A DNA stretch of 64,000 nucleotides from an uncultured Coriobacteriales bacterium (GTDB lineage: Bacteria; Actinomycetota; Coriobacteriia; Coriobacteriales; UMGS124), in NCBI GenBank assembly GCA_934636245.1, contig CAKUAI010000004.1, positions 124,001 through 188,000 of the forward strand. The letters are read 5' to 3'. Each line of letters opens with the position of its first letter. Within the stretch, counting starts at the first letter, position 1. Below the pieces are notes generated by a model that was not told the DNA's origin, did no database searches, and was given only the letters and a program-made list of their open reading frames with translations. The position numbers and the translations under genes were made by a program. Positions 51,986 through 59,922 of this stretch are shown one piece after another.

Positions 51986-53380
51986 CTACATAAACGCCTT
52001 GGCGCGGGCGCGGAGCGCATCGGGCGTGTTGGGAAGCACGTCGTCGACGACCTCCCGCACGAGGCGCTTGAGGATGTATCCCACAAGCGGGCCGCGCTCC
52101 ACGCCCATCTCAAGCAAGTCAGCCCCTCCGATAGCCAGGTCAGCCACGCAGAAGGCGCACCCGCGCTCAAGTTCCTCCTCGTACTGGGCCTGCACACGGT
52201 CGAGCTCCTTCATGCGCTTGTGGATGGCGCGATGGGCATGGGCGAGCGTGTCGGCGCGCTTGAGGCACAGCAGCAGCGAAAAGGCCTCGCGTGCGCCGTC
52301 GGCCCCGGTGTTGAGGACCCTGTTGGCACGGGCAAGAGCGCGGCGAATCCCCCGCGGGCTGTCCTCGATGGGCCGGTCGTGATAATGCACGAGGTACTCC
52401 ATGAGGCGAACTTCTCCCACCGGCCAGCGCAAGCGCGTATAGTCTTCCACCAGAAGGCGCGCTCCCGCCTCTTCGTGCCCATAGAAGTGGCCACGACCGT
52501 CCTCGCCCAAAACGAAGCACGATGGCTTGCCGATGTCGTGGAGCAATGTGGCATGGCACAAGGCAGAAGGCGCGTCGGCAGACAAGAAGCCCAGCGCATG
52601 CAGGCAATGCTCCCATACGTCATAACAGTGCCAGCGGCTTTTTTGGTCGAATCCGACCATGGGGGCCACATGGGGAACGGCCATTGCGGCCACGTCGGGA
52701 AACGCACGCAGCGCATCGACGGCAAAGGGAGCCTCAACGATCTTACCGTATTCCTGGGCGATGCGCTCGACTGCCACAGAGGAAAGGGAGGGCGCCGTGG
52801 CATGGATGGCCGCCGCCGTTGCAGCATCGACCGCAAAGGAGAGCTGTGCCGAGAAGCGCACGCCGCGCATGATACGCAGGGCGTCCTCGTCGAAGCGCCC
52901 AAAGGGCTTGCCAACGCAGCGGATGAGCCCACGCGCCATATCGGATACGCCCCCGAAGGGATCCACAAGGCCACGCGTCGGGTTCCAGGCCACGGCATTG
53001 ACCGTAAAGTCGCGCCGTGTCAGGTCTTCTTCGATGTTCTTGACGAAGCGTACCGAATCGGGCCTGCGATGGTCGGTGTAGGTCCCGTCGGTGCGATACG
53101 TGGTGATCTCGATAGGGTCGCCGTCAATGAGAACGGTGACGGTGCCATGCGCCGAGCCTGTCTCGATCACCCGGTAGCCGGCTTCAAGAAAATGCTCGCG
53201 CGTGTGATACCAGAGCGCGTCGGTGGCGATGTCGACGTCATGGCAGGGACGGCCCAAGATGGCATCGCGCACGAAACCGCCCACCACGTAGGCCTGCTTG
53301 CCCGCGTGCTCCAAGACCTCGATGGCCTTTTTCGCACTGGACGGCAGCGTTTCCGCCAACCGATCCTCACATGTCATCAT
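51986..53380 (-). CDS. cca: CCA-adding tRNA nucleotidyltransferase with HD domain
   Basis: Adds or repairs the tRNA 3' CCA end. The class II nucleotidyltransferase head has YVVGGFVRD (residues 31-39) and DVDIATDA (48-55), then RRDFTVNA and GRFDEDALRIMRG. An HD domain (HATLLHDIGKP) lies in the C-terminal half, as in many actinobacterial PcnA/CCA enzymes. The start at 53380 (464 aa) is 7 bases after AAAGGGGG. It is divergent from murB. The window's own tRNA-Pro encodes its CCA, so repair may be a major role. Confidence 0.94.
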   Translation of the reverse strand: MMTCEDRLAETLPSSAKKAIEVLEHAGKQAYVVGGFVRDAILGRPCHDVDIATDALWYHTREHFLEAGYRVIETGSAHGTVTVLIDGDPIEITTYRTDGTYTDHRRPDSVRFVKNIEEDLTRRDFTVNAVAWNPTRGLVDPFGGVSDMARGLIRCVGKPFGRFDEDALRIMRGVRFSAQLSFAVDAATAAAIHATAPSLSSVAVERIAQEYGKIVEAPFAVDALRAFPDVAAMAVPHVAPMVGFDQKSRWHCYDVWEHCLHALGFLSADAPSALCHATLLHDIGKPSCFVLGEDGRGHFYGHEEAGARLLVEDYTRLRWPVGEVRLMEYLVHYHDRPIEDSPRGIRRALARANRVLNTGADGAREAFSLLLCLKRADTLAHAHRAIHKRMKELDRVQAQYEEELERGCAFCVADLAIGGADLLEMGVERGPLVGYILKRLVREVVDDVLPNTPDALRARAKAFM

Positions 53381-53495
53381 CACGTCGCCCCCTTTCAGCT
53401 TTGATTGTCCCATCTTCCCACAACCTGACGTCCTATGCACTAGGAAGCCTCGATTATTATGGTCATGCTAGATGAAGGTTCAACTGGGAGGGCTC

Positions 53496-54605
53496 ATGGG
53501 CCATATGGAAACAGCGTTCAAGAACATTACAACCCTGAGGGTCGGCGGTCCCATCGCCGATTTCCGCAGCGCATCCTCCCCCGCCGAGCTTGCGCAGATC
53601 GTCACGCAGGCCGACGCGCAGTCGACGCCTTTGGTTGTCGTGGGCAGTGGCTCAAACCTGCTGGCTGGCGACGGCCTCTTTGAGGGAACCGTCGTGCGTA
53701 CCTGCGACACCACGGGCCCTTTGGCTTTGACCAACGGTACCGATAGCGTCCGCGTCAAGGTAAACGTGGGATGCGTGTGGGACGACTTCGTGCGCTGGTG
53801 CGTGGAGCGCGACCTGGCGGGACTCGAGGCGCTGAGCGGCATCCCCGGCCAAATCGGCAGTGCTGTCATGCAGAACCTGGGCGCCTACGGACAGGAAATC
53901 GGCACCTGCCTCACCAGTGCCACTCTGCTCGACCGCACCACGGGCGTCGTGGATGTCGTGGGCCGCGACCAGCTCGGCCTGGGATACCGTACGAGCATGC
54001 TGCGCCGAAGCATGGACGAGGGCCAGGACGGCGGCCGCTGGGCGGCCACCCCGCGCTGGGTTGTCCTCGATGCCGAGTTCATCTTGCGCAAGCAGGCCCG
54101 CAACCATGTGGACCACGCTCAGCTCGCCCGTGCCTTGAGCTGCGAGACGGGATGCGAGATGGAACTCGGAGCGATTCGCGACTCGGTCTATGAGGTGCGC
54201 GCAAGCAAGGGCATGGTCGCAGACCCCAATCCCGATGGTCCCTCCCCCATCTATGACCGCTGGTCGAGCGGCTCGTTCTTTACCAACCCCGTCTTGACGC
54301 GCGACCAGGCCGCCGCGCAGCTGCCCGAGGGTGCGCCCCTCTACCCCGCGCATGACGACGCGCATGTGAAGACCTCCGCCGCCTGGCTCATCGACCAGGC
54401 GGGATTCCACAAGGGCTGGGGCGTGCACAGCGAGGCCTCGAAGGCCACACTGAGCACCCTGCACACGCTTGCGATGACCAACAGGGGCCATGCCACAAGC
54501 GCCGATGTCGTCGAACTTGCACAGGCAGTGAAGGACGGCGTGTACGCCAGGTTCGGCGTGACCCTGCGCCCCGAGACCGTGCTCGTAGGCACCTCACTGC
54601 ACTAA
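53496..54605 (+). CDS. murB: UDP-N-acetylenolpyruvoylglucosamine reductase
   Basis: FAD enzyme completing UDP-MurNAc synthesis. It has TTLRVGGPIADF, the FAD loop VVVGSGSNLLAGDG near residue 46, SGIPGQIGSAVMQNLGAYGQ near 113 and the catalytic serine in SGSFFTNPV near 257. The long insert and C-terminus resemble the type I (E. coli-like) form. The start at 53496 follows GGGAGG closely; ATG codons at 53472 and 53505 are alternatives. It is the only plus-strand gene in the right half of the window and ends at a shared terminator with efp. Confidence 0.94.
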   Translation: MGHMETAFKNITTLRVGGPIADFRSASSPAELAQIVTQADAQSTPLVVVGSGSNLLAGDGLFEGTVVRTCDTTGPLALTNGTDSVRVKVNVGCVWDDFVRWCVERDLAGLEALSGIPGQIGSAVMQNLGAYGQEIGTCLTSATLLDRTTGVVDVVGRDQLGLGYRTSMLRRSMDEGQDGGRWAATPRWVVLDAEFILRKQARNHVDHAQLARALSCETGCEMELGAIRDSVYEVRASKGMVADPNPDGPSPIYDRWSSGSFFTNPVLTRDQAAAQLPEGAPLYPAHDDAHVKTSAAWLIDQAGFHKGWGVHSEASKATLSTLHTLAMTNRGHATSADVVELAQAVKDGVYARFGVTLRPETVLVGTSLH

Positions 54606-54665
54606 GAGGGGACCGCACTCGCTGGGTGGCTCGACCCTTCGCCTCCCAGATGTGCCAAACACGAA

Positions 54666-54699
54666 AAGCCCCCGCTTGCTTCAATGCAAACGGGGGCTT
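54666..54699. terminator. Bidirectional terminator between murB and efp
   Basis: AAGCCCCCG (54666-54674) pairs with CGGGGGCTT (54691-54699); an inner TTGC/GCAA stem extends the hairpin. T-rich sequence flanks both sides, and the genes converge here. Confidence 0.88.
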
Positions 54700-54740
54700 C
54701 TTTGCAAGCCTCAGATGGGAGGGAATCCCAGCTCGGAAGA

Positions 54741-55304
54741 CTAGACGCGGGAGATGTACTTGGCCTCGCGGGTGTCAACCTTGATGCGGTCGCCCACGTT
54801 GACGAACATGGGGACCTGAACGGTAGCGCCGGTCTCAACGACAGCGGGCTTGGTGCCGGACTGGACGGTGTCGCCCTTGAAGCCAGGCTCGGTCTCGGTG
54901 ATCTCAACCTCGATGAACATGGGGGGCTGGACAGCGTAGAGCACACCGTTGGCGTACTGCATCAGGCAGACGTCGTTCTCCTTGAGCCACTTGGCGTCGT
55001 CGCCCACAGTGGCAACCTCGACGGGGATCTGCTCATAGGAGTCGTTGTCCATGAACCAGAAGTTGTCGCCGTCGCTGTAGAGATACTGCATCTCGCGGGT
55101 CTCCATGCGAACGCTCTCGAACTTGGCGGACTGCTGGAAGTTCTGCTCGTTCACGCGGCCGGTGCGGATGTCCTTATACTTGGTGCGGACGTAGGTGTTG
55201 CCCTTGCCCGGCTTGACATGCTGAGCCTCGAGAACAATGCAGTCCTTGCCATTGATGTTGACGCCCAGACCGGCCTTCAGATCAGTAATACCCAAAGTAG
55301 CCAC
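54741..55304 (-). CDS. efp: Elongation factor P
   Basis: Relieves ribosome stalling at polyproline. Three beta-barrel domains in 187 aa: the start ATLGITDLKAGL, the tip loop VKPGKGNTYVRTK with the modifiable lysine, and the C-terminal GDRIKVDTREAKYISRV. The GTG at 55304 follows AAAGG and fits the family N-terminus; open sequence to 55451 is not part of the gene. No EpmA/EarP/YmfI modification gene is nearby, so the modification state is unknown. Last gene of the aroK-pepP-efp group. Confidence 0.96.
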   Translation of the reverse strand: MATLGITDLKAGLGVNINGKDCIVLEAQHVKPGKGNTYVRTKYKDIRTGRVNEQNFQQSAKFESVRMETREMQYLYSDGDNFWFMDNDSYEQIPVEVATVGDDAKWLKENDVCLMQYANGVLYAVQPPMFIEVEITETEPGFKGDTVQSGTKPAVVETGATVQVPMFVNVGDRIKVDTREAKYISRV

Positions 55305-55514
55305 AGGTTTGCCTTTCGCTCGCACTATGCCCGGCGCGATTACCGGACTCTCAATAACTTTCGAATAATATCTCAGGTGCCCCAAGGCGCACAATACCCC
55401 ATGCCCAAACACGCACGCTCTCCCTACACTCAGGACAGACGCGTTGCGCAAAACCTGAGCACATCGGGACGCGCAATGTCATGAGCCACGACGCCATCGT
55501 GCGCCCAGAGGTGC

Positions 55515-56633
55515 TTACAGGTCGATGACGATGAGGTCGTGGGTGGACGCAGTGAAGGGCTCGAAGCCCTCCTCGGTGACCACACCGTAGTCCTCAAGGC
55601 GCACGCCGCCCCAACCAGGCAGGTAGATGCCGGGCTCAACGGTGCACACCATGCCGGGCTCGTACACATCGGTCGTGGTGCGGCTCGTGCGGGGGAGCTC
55701 ATGGATGTCGATGCCCACGCCGTGGCCCAGACCGTGCGCAAAGTAGTCGCCGTAGCCGGCCTCGGCGATGATCTTGACGGCAAGCTCGTGCACCTCGCGG
55801 CACTTCACGCCGGGGCGGATGGCCGCCGCGCACGCCTCGTGGGCACGGCGCACGGTGTTGTAAATCTCAAGCTGCTTGGGGCTGGGCTGGCCCACCACCA
55901 CGGTACGCGTCATGTCGGAGCGGTAATCGCCCAAACCCGCGCCGTAGTCCATCAGCACGAAGTCACCCTCTTGCACCATGCGGGCACCCGGCCTTGCATG
56001 GGGGTTGGCAGAGTTGGGACCGCTGGCAAGGATTGTGTCAAACGCAAGCGCATCTCCACCATGGCTGAGCATGTAGTTGTCGAGCTCGACGCGCAGCTCC
56101 ATCTCGGTGAGGCCGGGACGAATGATGCCGCACATGTACGTGAAGGCCTCGTCGGTCACCTTCTGGGCACGACGCATGAGCTCGATCTCCTCGTCGTCCT
56201 TGACGGCGCGAAGCTTGATGATGTCGTCGTGGAGCTGGGCAAAACGCGGGGCAAGCGAGCGGTCCTCGAAGGCACGGCGCAGCTCGGAGGCCTGCGCAAG
56301 CGTGATGGTGTCCTCGACGCAGATGGTGCCAGATGCCACATGGGCCTGCAGAGCATGGCGTACGACCCAGGACCCCATGCCGCACAGGTCCATGTCGAAC
56401 TTCCACGGGGTGTCGGAGCCAAGTGCCTCGAGGAACGTGTTGTAGTAGCGCGAGTCGGTATGGAAGAAAAGGTCGTTCTGCGTGATAAAGGCAGTGTGCG
56501 CGTTCTCAAAGTCAAAGACGCGCGCCGCACCCGTGAGCCAGCGCAGGTCGGCATTGTTGCGCAGCACGAGAGCGTCATAGCCGCGCTGCTCCATAAGGCT
56601 GCGAATCTTGGCAATCCTGTCTTGAACGGACAT
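55515..56633 (-). CDS. Xaa-Pro aminopeptidase / M24 metallopeptidase
   Basis: 372 aa creatinase-fold peptidase. An N-terminal domain (to about 125) is followed by the pita-bread domain with all metal ligands: D in MDYGAGLGDYRSDMTRT (two aspartates), H in HGLGHGVGIDIHE, E in VEPGIYLPG and E in VRLEDYG. It removes N-terminal residues preceding proline. The ATG at 56633 is 9 bases after AAAGG. Its placement between aroK and efp is widespread in Gram-positive bacteria. Confidence 0.93.
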   Translation of the reverse strand: MSVQDRIAKIRSLMEQRGYDALVLRNNADLRWLTGAARVFDFENAHTAFITQNDLFFHTDSRYYNTFLEALGSDTPWKFDMDLCGMGSWVVRHALQAHVASGTICVEDTITLAQASELRRAFEDRSLAPRFAQLHDDIIKLRAVKDDEEIELMRRAQKVTDEAFTYMCGIIRPGLTEMELRVELDNYMLSHGGDALAFDTILASGPNSANPHARPGARMVQEGDFVLMDYGAGLGDYRSDMTRTVVVGQPSPKQLEIYNTVRRAHEACAAAIRPGVKCREVHELAVKIIAEAGYGDYFAHGLGHGVGIDIHELPRTSRTTTDVYEPGMVCTVEPGIYLPGWGGVRLEDYGVVTEEGFEPFTASTHDLIVIDL

Positions 56634-56679
56634 GTGAGACACCTTTCTCTCAGGTACGCCAAAAAAATGCGACGGAAGG

Positions 56680-57237
56680 CTACAGGAGCCCCTCTTCGTA
56701 CAAAAGACCGCCTACCTTGTAGGCGACGTCGGAAAACGACAACCCGCGGATGTCCACGGTGTAATCGGCAGCAGCTTGATACAAGGGAAGCCTGTGCGCA
56801 AGCAGCGCTTTGGCATGCTCATAATCACCCAAGTCAGGGCGAATCTCAGGGTGGGTTATGTGTCCGAGTGCGTCATCGAGGTCGAGGTCGAGAAAGACGA
56901 CCTTACCCATGGAGCGCATGAGCTCGACGTTGTCGGCACGCTCGATAATGCCGCCACCGCACGAAACCAGGCAGCTCTTCTCATGCGAGAGCCTCTCAAG
57001 CGCCACACGCTCGAGCTCGCGAAAATGAGCTTCGCCTGTCGTCTGGAAAATCTCGGCGACGCTCTTCTGCTCGCGATGCACCACCATGCGGTCGGTGTCG
57101 AGGTGGCGACGGTTGAACAACCTGCCCAGGTTACGCGCGACCGTGGACTTGCCTGCTCCGAGGAAGCCGATGAAAAAGATATGGTCGCAGCCCACATGGC
57201 GCGTATACCCTGCCTCGTTTTCGGGCTTGTCAGTCAT
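56680..57237 (-). CDS. aroK: Shikimate kinase
   Basis: Phosphorylates shikimate in aromatic amino-acid synthesis. The P-loop GFLGAGKST is at 24-32, DTDRM at 47-51 binds Mg and shikimate, FRELE near 74 and CGGGII near 94 bind shikimate, and the lid arginine is near 132. 185 aa. No other aro gene is adjacent. It lies 46 bases upstream of the aminopeptidase gene. Confidence 0.94.
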   Translation of the reverse strand: MTDKPENEAGYTRHVGCDHIFFIGFLGAGKSTVARNLGRLFNRRHLDTDRMVVHREQKSVAEIFQTTGEAHFRELERVALERLSHEKSCLVSCGGGIIERADNVELMRSMGKVVFLDLDLDDALGHITHPEIRPDLGDYEHAKALLAHRLPLYQAAADYTVDIRGLSFSDVAYKVGGLLYEEGLL

Positions 57238-57318
57238 GCAAGATCACTGTTCATGCTCGTCCGTCTCATGCGTCGTTTTCCACGGGAGATTCTACCATCA
57301 TCAAGCCGCGCGCATACC

Positions 57319-57789
57319 CTACGTGAAAAGGGCGAGGTATAAGAAGCAAACTGCAAAGGTCGTGCACAAATACGGACCGAAGGCGAACGCCTTGTTGCCG
57401 CGCAGCGTCTCCACCACGGAAGCGAGCACACACGCCACGGCAACGCATGGCAAAACCCAGGCACCAAGGGTAAGCGCGGCAGCGCCGATGAGCTTGATGT
57501 CGCCCATACCCAGCCCGGCACACCGCCCAGACACGGCCCGCCATACAACCTCGAAAGCCAAAAATGCCGCCGTCACGCCAAGCGCAACGACGGCACAGGA
57601 TTTCAACCCCTGAACATACGGCAGGTCCATGCCAAGCAGCGGCGCCATGTTGCCGGCCAGCCCCAACAGCGCGAGGGCCGCGACACTGGCATTGGGAATG
57701 CGGCGCGTGCGGGCGTCCGACACCGCGACCCACAGAAGCACGCCGAGAAACGTCGAGGAAAGCAAGACGGCCGCAAGAATCTCTAGCAC
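57319..57789 (-). CDS. Type 4 prepilin peptidase (A24 family, short form)
   Basis: 156 aa with about six hydrophobic helices and both catalytic aspartates: D25 in VSDARTRRIPN and D97 in GLGMGDIKLIG, plus the FAFGPY segment. It lacks the N-terminal cytoplasmic methyltransferase domain of PilD, like CpaA/TadV-type enzymes. It would cleave prepilin leader peptides, but no pilin, ATPase or platform gene is in the window. The GTG at 57789 overlaps the stop of the upstream YqeG gene and follows GGGAG, so it is translationally coupled to it. Confidence 0.86.
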   Translation of the reverse strand: MLEILAAVLLSSTFLGVLLWVAVSDARTRRIPNASVAALALLGLAGNMAPLLGMDLPYVQGLKSCAVVALGVTAAFLAFEVVWRAVSGRCAGLGMGDIKLIGAAALTLGAWVLPCVAVACVLASVVETLRGNKAFAFGPYLCTTFAVCFLYLALFT

Positions 57790-58298
57790 GTGAGGGGCTC
57801 CCAGGTGCTTGCGGGCTTGAGACCATGGAGAAGCATGCGCTCCATGGCACGCATGGGCGGCGAATACCACAGGTCCTGACTGCACTGCGGCACAACGAGA
57901 GCATGGCGCATACGAGCGAGCTTTGCACCAAAGATGTCAGTGTAGAGCTGGTCGCCGATGACGAAGCACTCCCGAGGCGTCAGGCTCATGTCGCGTGCCG
58001 CCTGAAGGAGTCCTCCGGGACGGGGTTTGTGAGCCTTTGCGACAAGGCCTGCCTCGAAAAGACGCGCAGTGGGTTCCACACGCTCATAGTCGTTGTTCGA
58101 GACAAAGCAAATCTTGAAGCCAAGCTCACGAGCCCTGCGCATCCAGGCGTCGACCTCCCGTGGAGCGACGCCTGTGGTGCGCGGGATAACCGTGTTGTCT
58201 CGGTCGAGCAGCAGGCCACGCACCCCGCAGCGCTTGAGGTCGTCAAGGTCGACGACGTCTATCGAGGTCACGTAGCGCTGCGGGGCGATGATACCCAT
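57783..58298 (-). CDS. YqeG-family HAD phosphatase
   Basis: 171 aa HAD-IIIA phosphatase. The nucleophile motif is LLLDRDNTVI (D32, D34), motif II SNN near 68, motif III lysine in AHKPRPGG near 89 and motif IV IGDQLYTDIFGA near 114. YqeG members are often beside aroE/aroK, mltG and ruvX genes, as here. The substrate is unknown; homologues with phosphatidylglycerophosphate phosphatase activity exist in eukaryotes. It begins 3 bases after mltG ends. Confidence 0.9.
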   Translation of the reverse strand: MGIIAPQRYVTSIDVVDLDDLKRCGVRGLLLDRDNTVIPRTTGVAPREVDAWMRRARELGFKICFVSNNDYERVEPTARLFEAGLVAKAHKPRPGGLLQAARDMSLTPRECFVIGDQLYTDIFGAKLARMRHALVVPQCSQDLWYSPPMRAMERMLLHGLKPASTWEPLTC

Positions 58299-58301
58299 GG
58301 C

Positions 58302-59492
58302 CTACCCTACGATGCCGGCAGCGGCGTTGTACTCGTTGCGGGCCTCGTTGAACTCGTCCTCATTGGTACAGAACACATGCGTGCCGTCAAGGGCGGCAGA
58401 CGCGACGTAGAAGTAGTAGTCGGTCTGGGCGGCATTGATGACCGCGTTGATGGAAGACAGCGAGGGCGAGCAGATAGGGCCGGGAATGAGGCCGAGGTTG
58501 GTGTAGGTGTTGTAAGGCGAGTCAACCTCGAGGTCGGCGTAGGTGAGCAGGTCGGCCTTGTTGAGCGCGTAGGCGATGGCGGCGTCGATCTGCAGGTACC
58601 AGCCGGCGTTGAGGCGGTTGTAGATGACCGAGGCGACGTTGGGACGCTCGGCCTCAACAGCGGTCTCACGCTCGATGAGCGAGGCCATGCAGACAACCTG
58701 GTACTCCGACAGTACGGTGTTGCCCTGGCCGACATGGCTCCAGTCGATACCGGCCGTCTCAACCTGGAACTGCTTGAGCATCGTGCGGATGGCGATGTCA
58801 GGTGTGACCTCGTCCTCAAAGGTATACGTCTTGGGGAACAGGAAGCCCTCAAGCGAGTTGTTGTACGCACCGTTGAGGAACGTGAACTCGCCCACGTAAT
58901 TGGACGCCTTGGCCTGCGCCATAAAGTCGTCGTAGGAGAAGCCAAACGTGTCAGCAAAGCGCTGGGCCGTCTGGGCGACCGTGAAACCTTCGGGAATGGT
59001 GATGGACACACCCGACGCAGCCGTGCCCGCGACAAGCATGGAGACGATCTGCTCGTACGTCATGCCCTTCATAAAGGTATAGGTGCCCGCCTGAAGCGCT
59101 CCCTCGGCACCCTGGGCGGCAACAGCCTGGATGAAGGCCGTCGTGGAGGCAATGACGCCCTCGTCGCGCAGCAGGCGCGAGATGTCGCCCGTGCCGTAGC
59201 CGTTGGGAATGTCAACCGTGGTCTCGGCCTGCTCCTGCTCGATAACGGCGATTTTCTCGGAGCACTGCGAAGCGTTGACGACCACGATGACGACCACAAC
59301 GGCGAAGAAGCACACAAGGCCGATGAACGCGACCTTGAGGGGCATGCCCTTATGCGGAGCATGGCGCTTGCGCGTCGCTTCGTCGGAGTACGAGGTCTTT
59401 ATGCGCTCCATGGGTTGCGCGTTGTTCGCGATGCCGGACCCCGTGGACGCATTGTCCTTCAGCGAGGAGGGATCAAACGGTTGAAGGCTCAT
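58302..59492 (-). CDS. mltG: Endolytic transglycosylase MltG
   Basis: Membrane-anchored murein transglycosylase that cuts nascent glycan strands. A 50-residue cytoplasmic tail precedes one transmembrane helix at about 52-73; a LysM-like domain (to about 155) and the YceG catalytic domain follow, with ASLIERET (catalytic E274) and IPGPICSPS. 396 aa. Its ATG overlaps the ruvX stop by 4 bases (ATGA), so the genes are coupled. Confidence 0.95.
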   Translation of the reverse strand: MSLQPFDPSSLKDNASTGSGIANNAQPMERIKTSYSDEATRKRHAPHKGMPLKVAFIGLVCFFAVVVVIVVVNASQCSEKIAVIEQEQAETTVDIPNGYGTGDISRLLRDEGVIASTTAFIQAVAAQGAEGALQAGTYTFMKGMTYEQIVSMLVAGTAASGVSITIPEGFTVAQTAQRFADTFGFSYDDFMAQAKASNYVGEFTFLNGAYNNSLEGFLFPKTYTFEDEVTPDIAIRTMLKQFQVETAGIDWSHVGQGNTVLSEYQVVCMASLIERETAVEAERPNVASVIYNRLNAGWYLQIDAAIAYALNKADLLTYADLEVDSPYNTYTNLGLIPGPICSPSLSSINAVINAAQTDYYFYVASAALDGTHVFCTNEDEFNEARNEYNAAAGIVG

Positions 59493-59920
59493 GCGATTCC
59501 CATCGTGTCGTTCTTCTTGACATCAAGCCATACCTGCAGGAACAGGGAGGCTGCCACACTGTCGACCTTGCCGCGCATCTGCTTCTCGTTGAGACCCTGC
59601 TCGCGCAGGATGCGCTTGGCCTCGCTAGAAGTGAGGCGCTCGTCGACGAACTCGACCTCGAGGCCGAGGCGCTGTGCGATTTGCTGGCCGATCTCGGTGA
59701 GCTTCTGGGCCTGGGGGCCAGGCTCGCCCTGCATGGTGAGCGGCCTGCCCACCACAAGGACGTCGGGCTCGTGGTCTTCCACCACACGCCTAAAACTGGG
59801 CGCATGGGAGAAGACCTCGTGCGCGGGCAGCACGCACACAGGCATTGCGATGCCAGTGCGCGTGCTGCCGCACGCCACGCCCACGCGAGCGTCACCTATG
59901 TCGAGCGCGAGGGCCTGCAA
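59489..59920 (-). CDS. ruvX: Holliday-junction resolvase-like / pre-16S rRNA nuclease RuvX (YqgF)
   Basis: 143 aa RNase H-fold protein starting QALALDIGDARVGVA (D7 of the catalytic set), with VVGRPLTMQG near 57 and VDERLTSSEA near 92. It probably processes the 16S rRNA 5' end. The start is a TTG two bases after the alaS stop, with only a poor ribosome-binding site, so it depends on alaS translation. alaS-ruvX-mltG is a very widespread order. Confidence 0.93.
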   Translation of the reverse strand: MQALALDIGDARVGVACGSTRTGIAMPVCVLPAHEVFSHAPSFRRVVEDHEPDVLVVGRPLTMQGEPGPQAQKLTEIGQQIAQRLGLEVEFVDERLTSSEAKRILREQGLNEKQMRGKVDSVAASLFLQVWLDVKKNDTMGIA

Positions 59921-59922
59921 AG

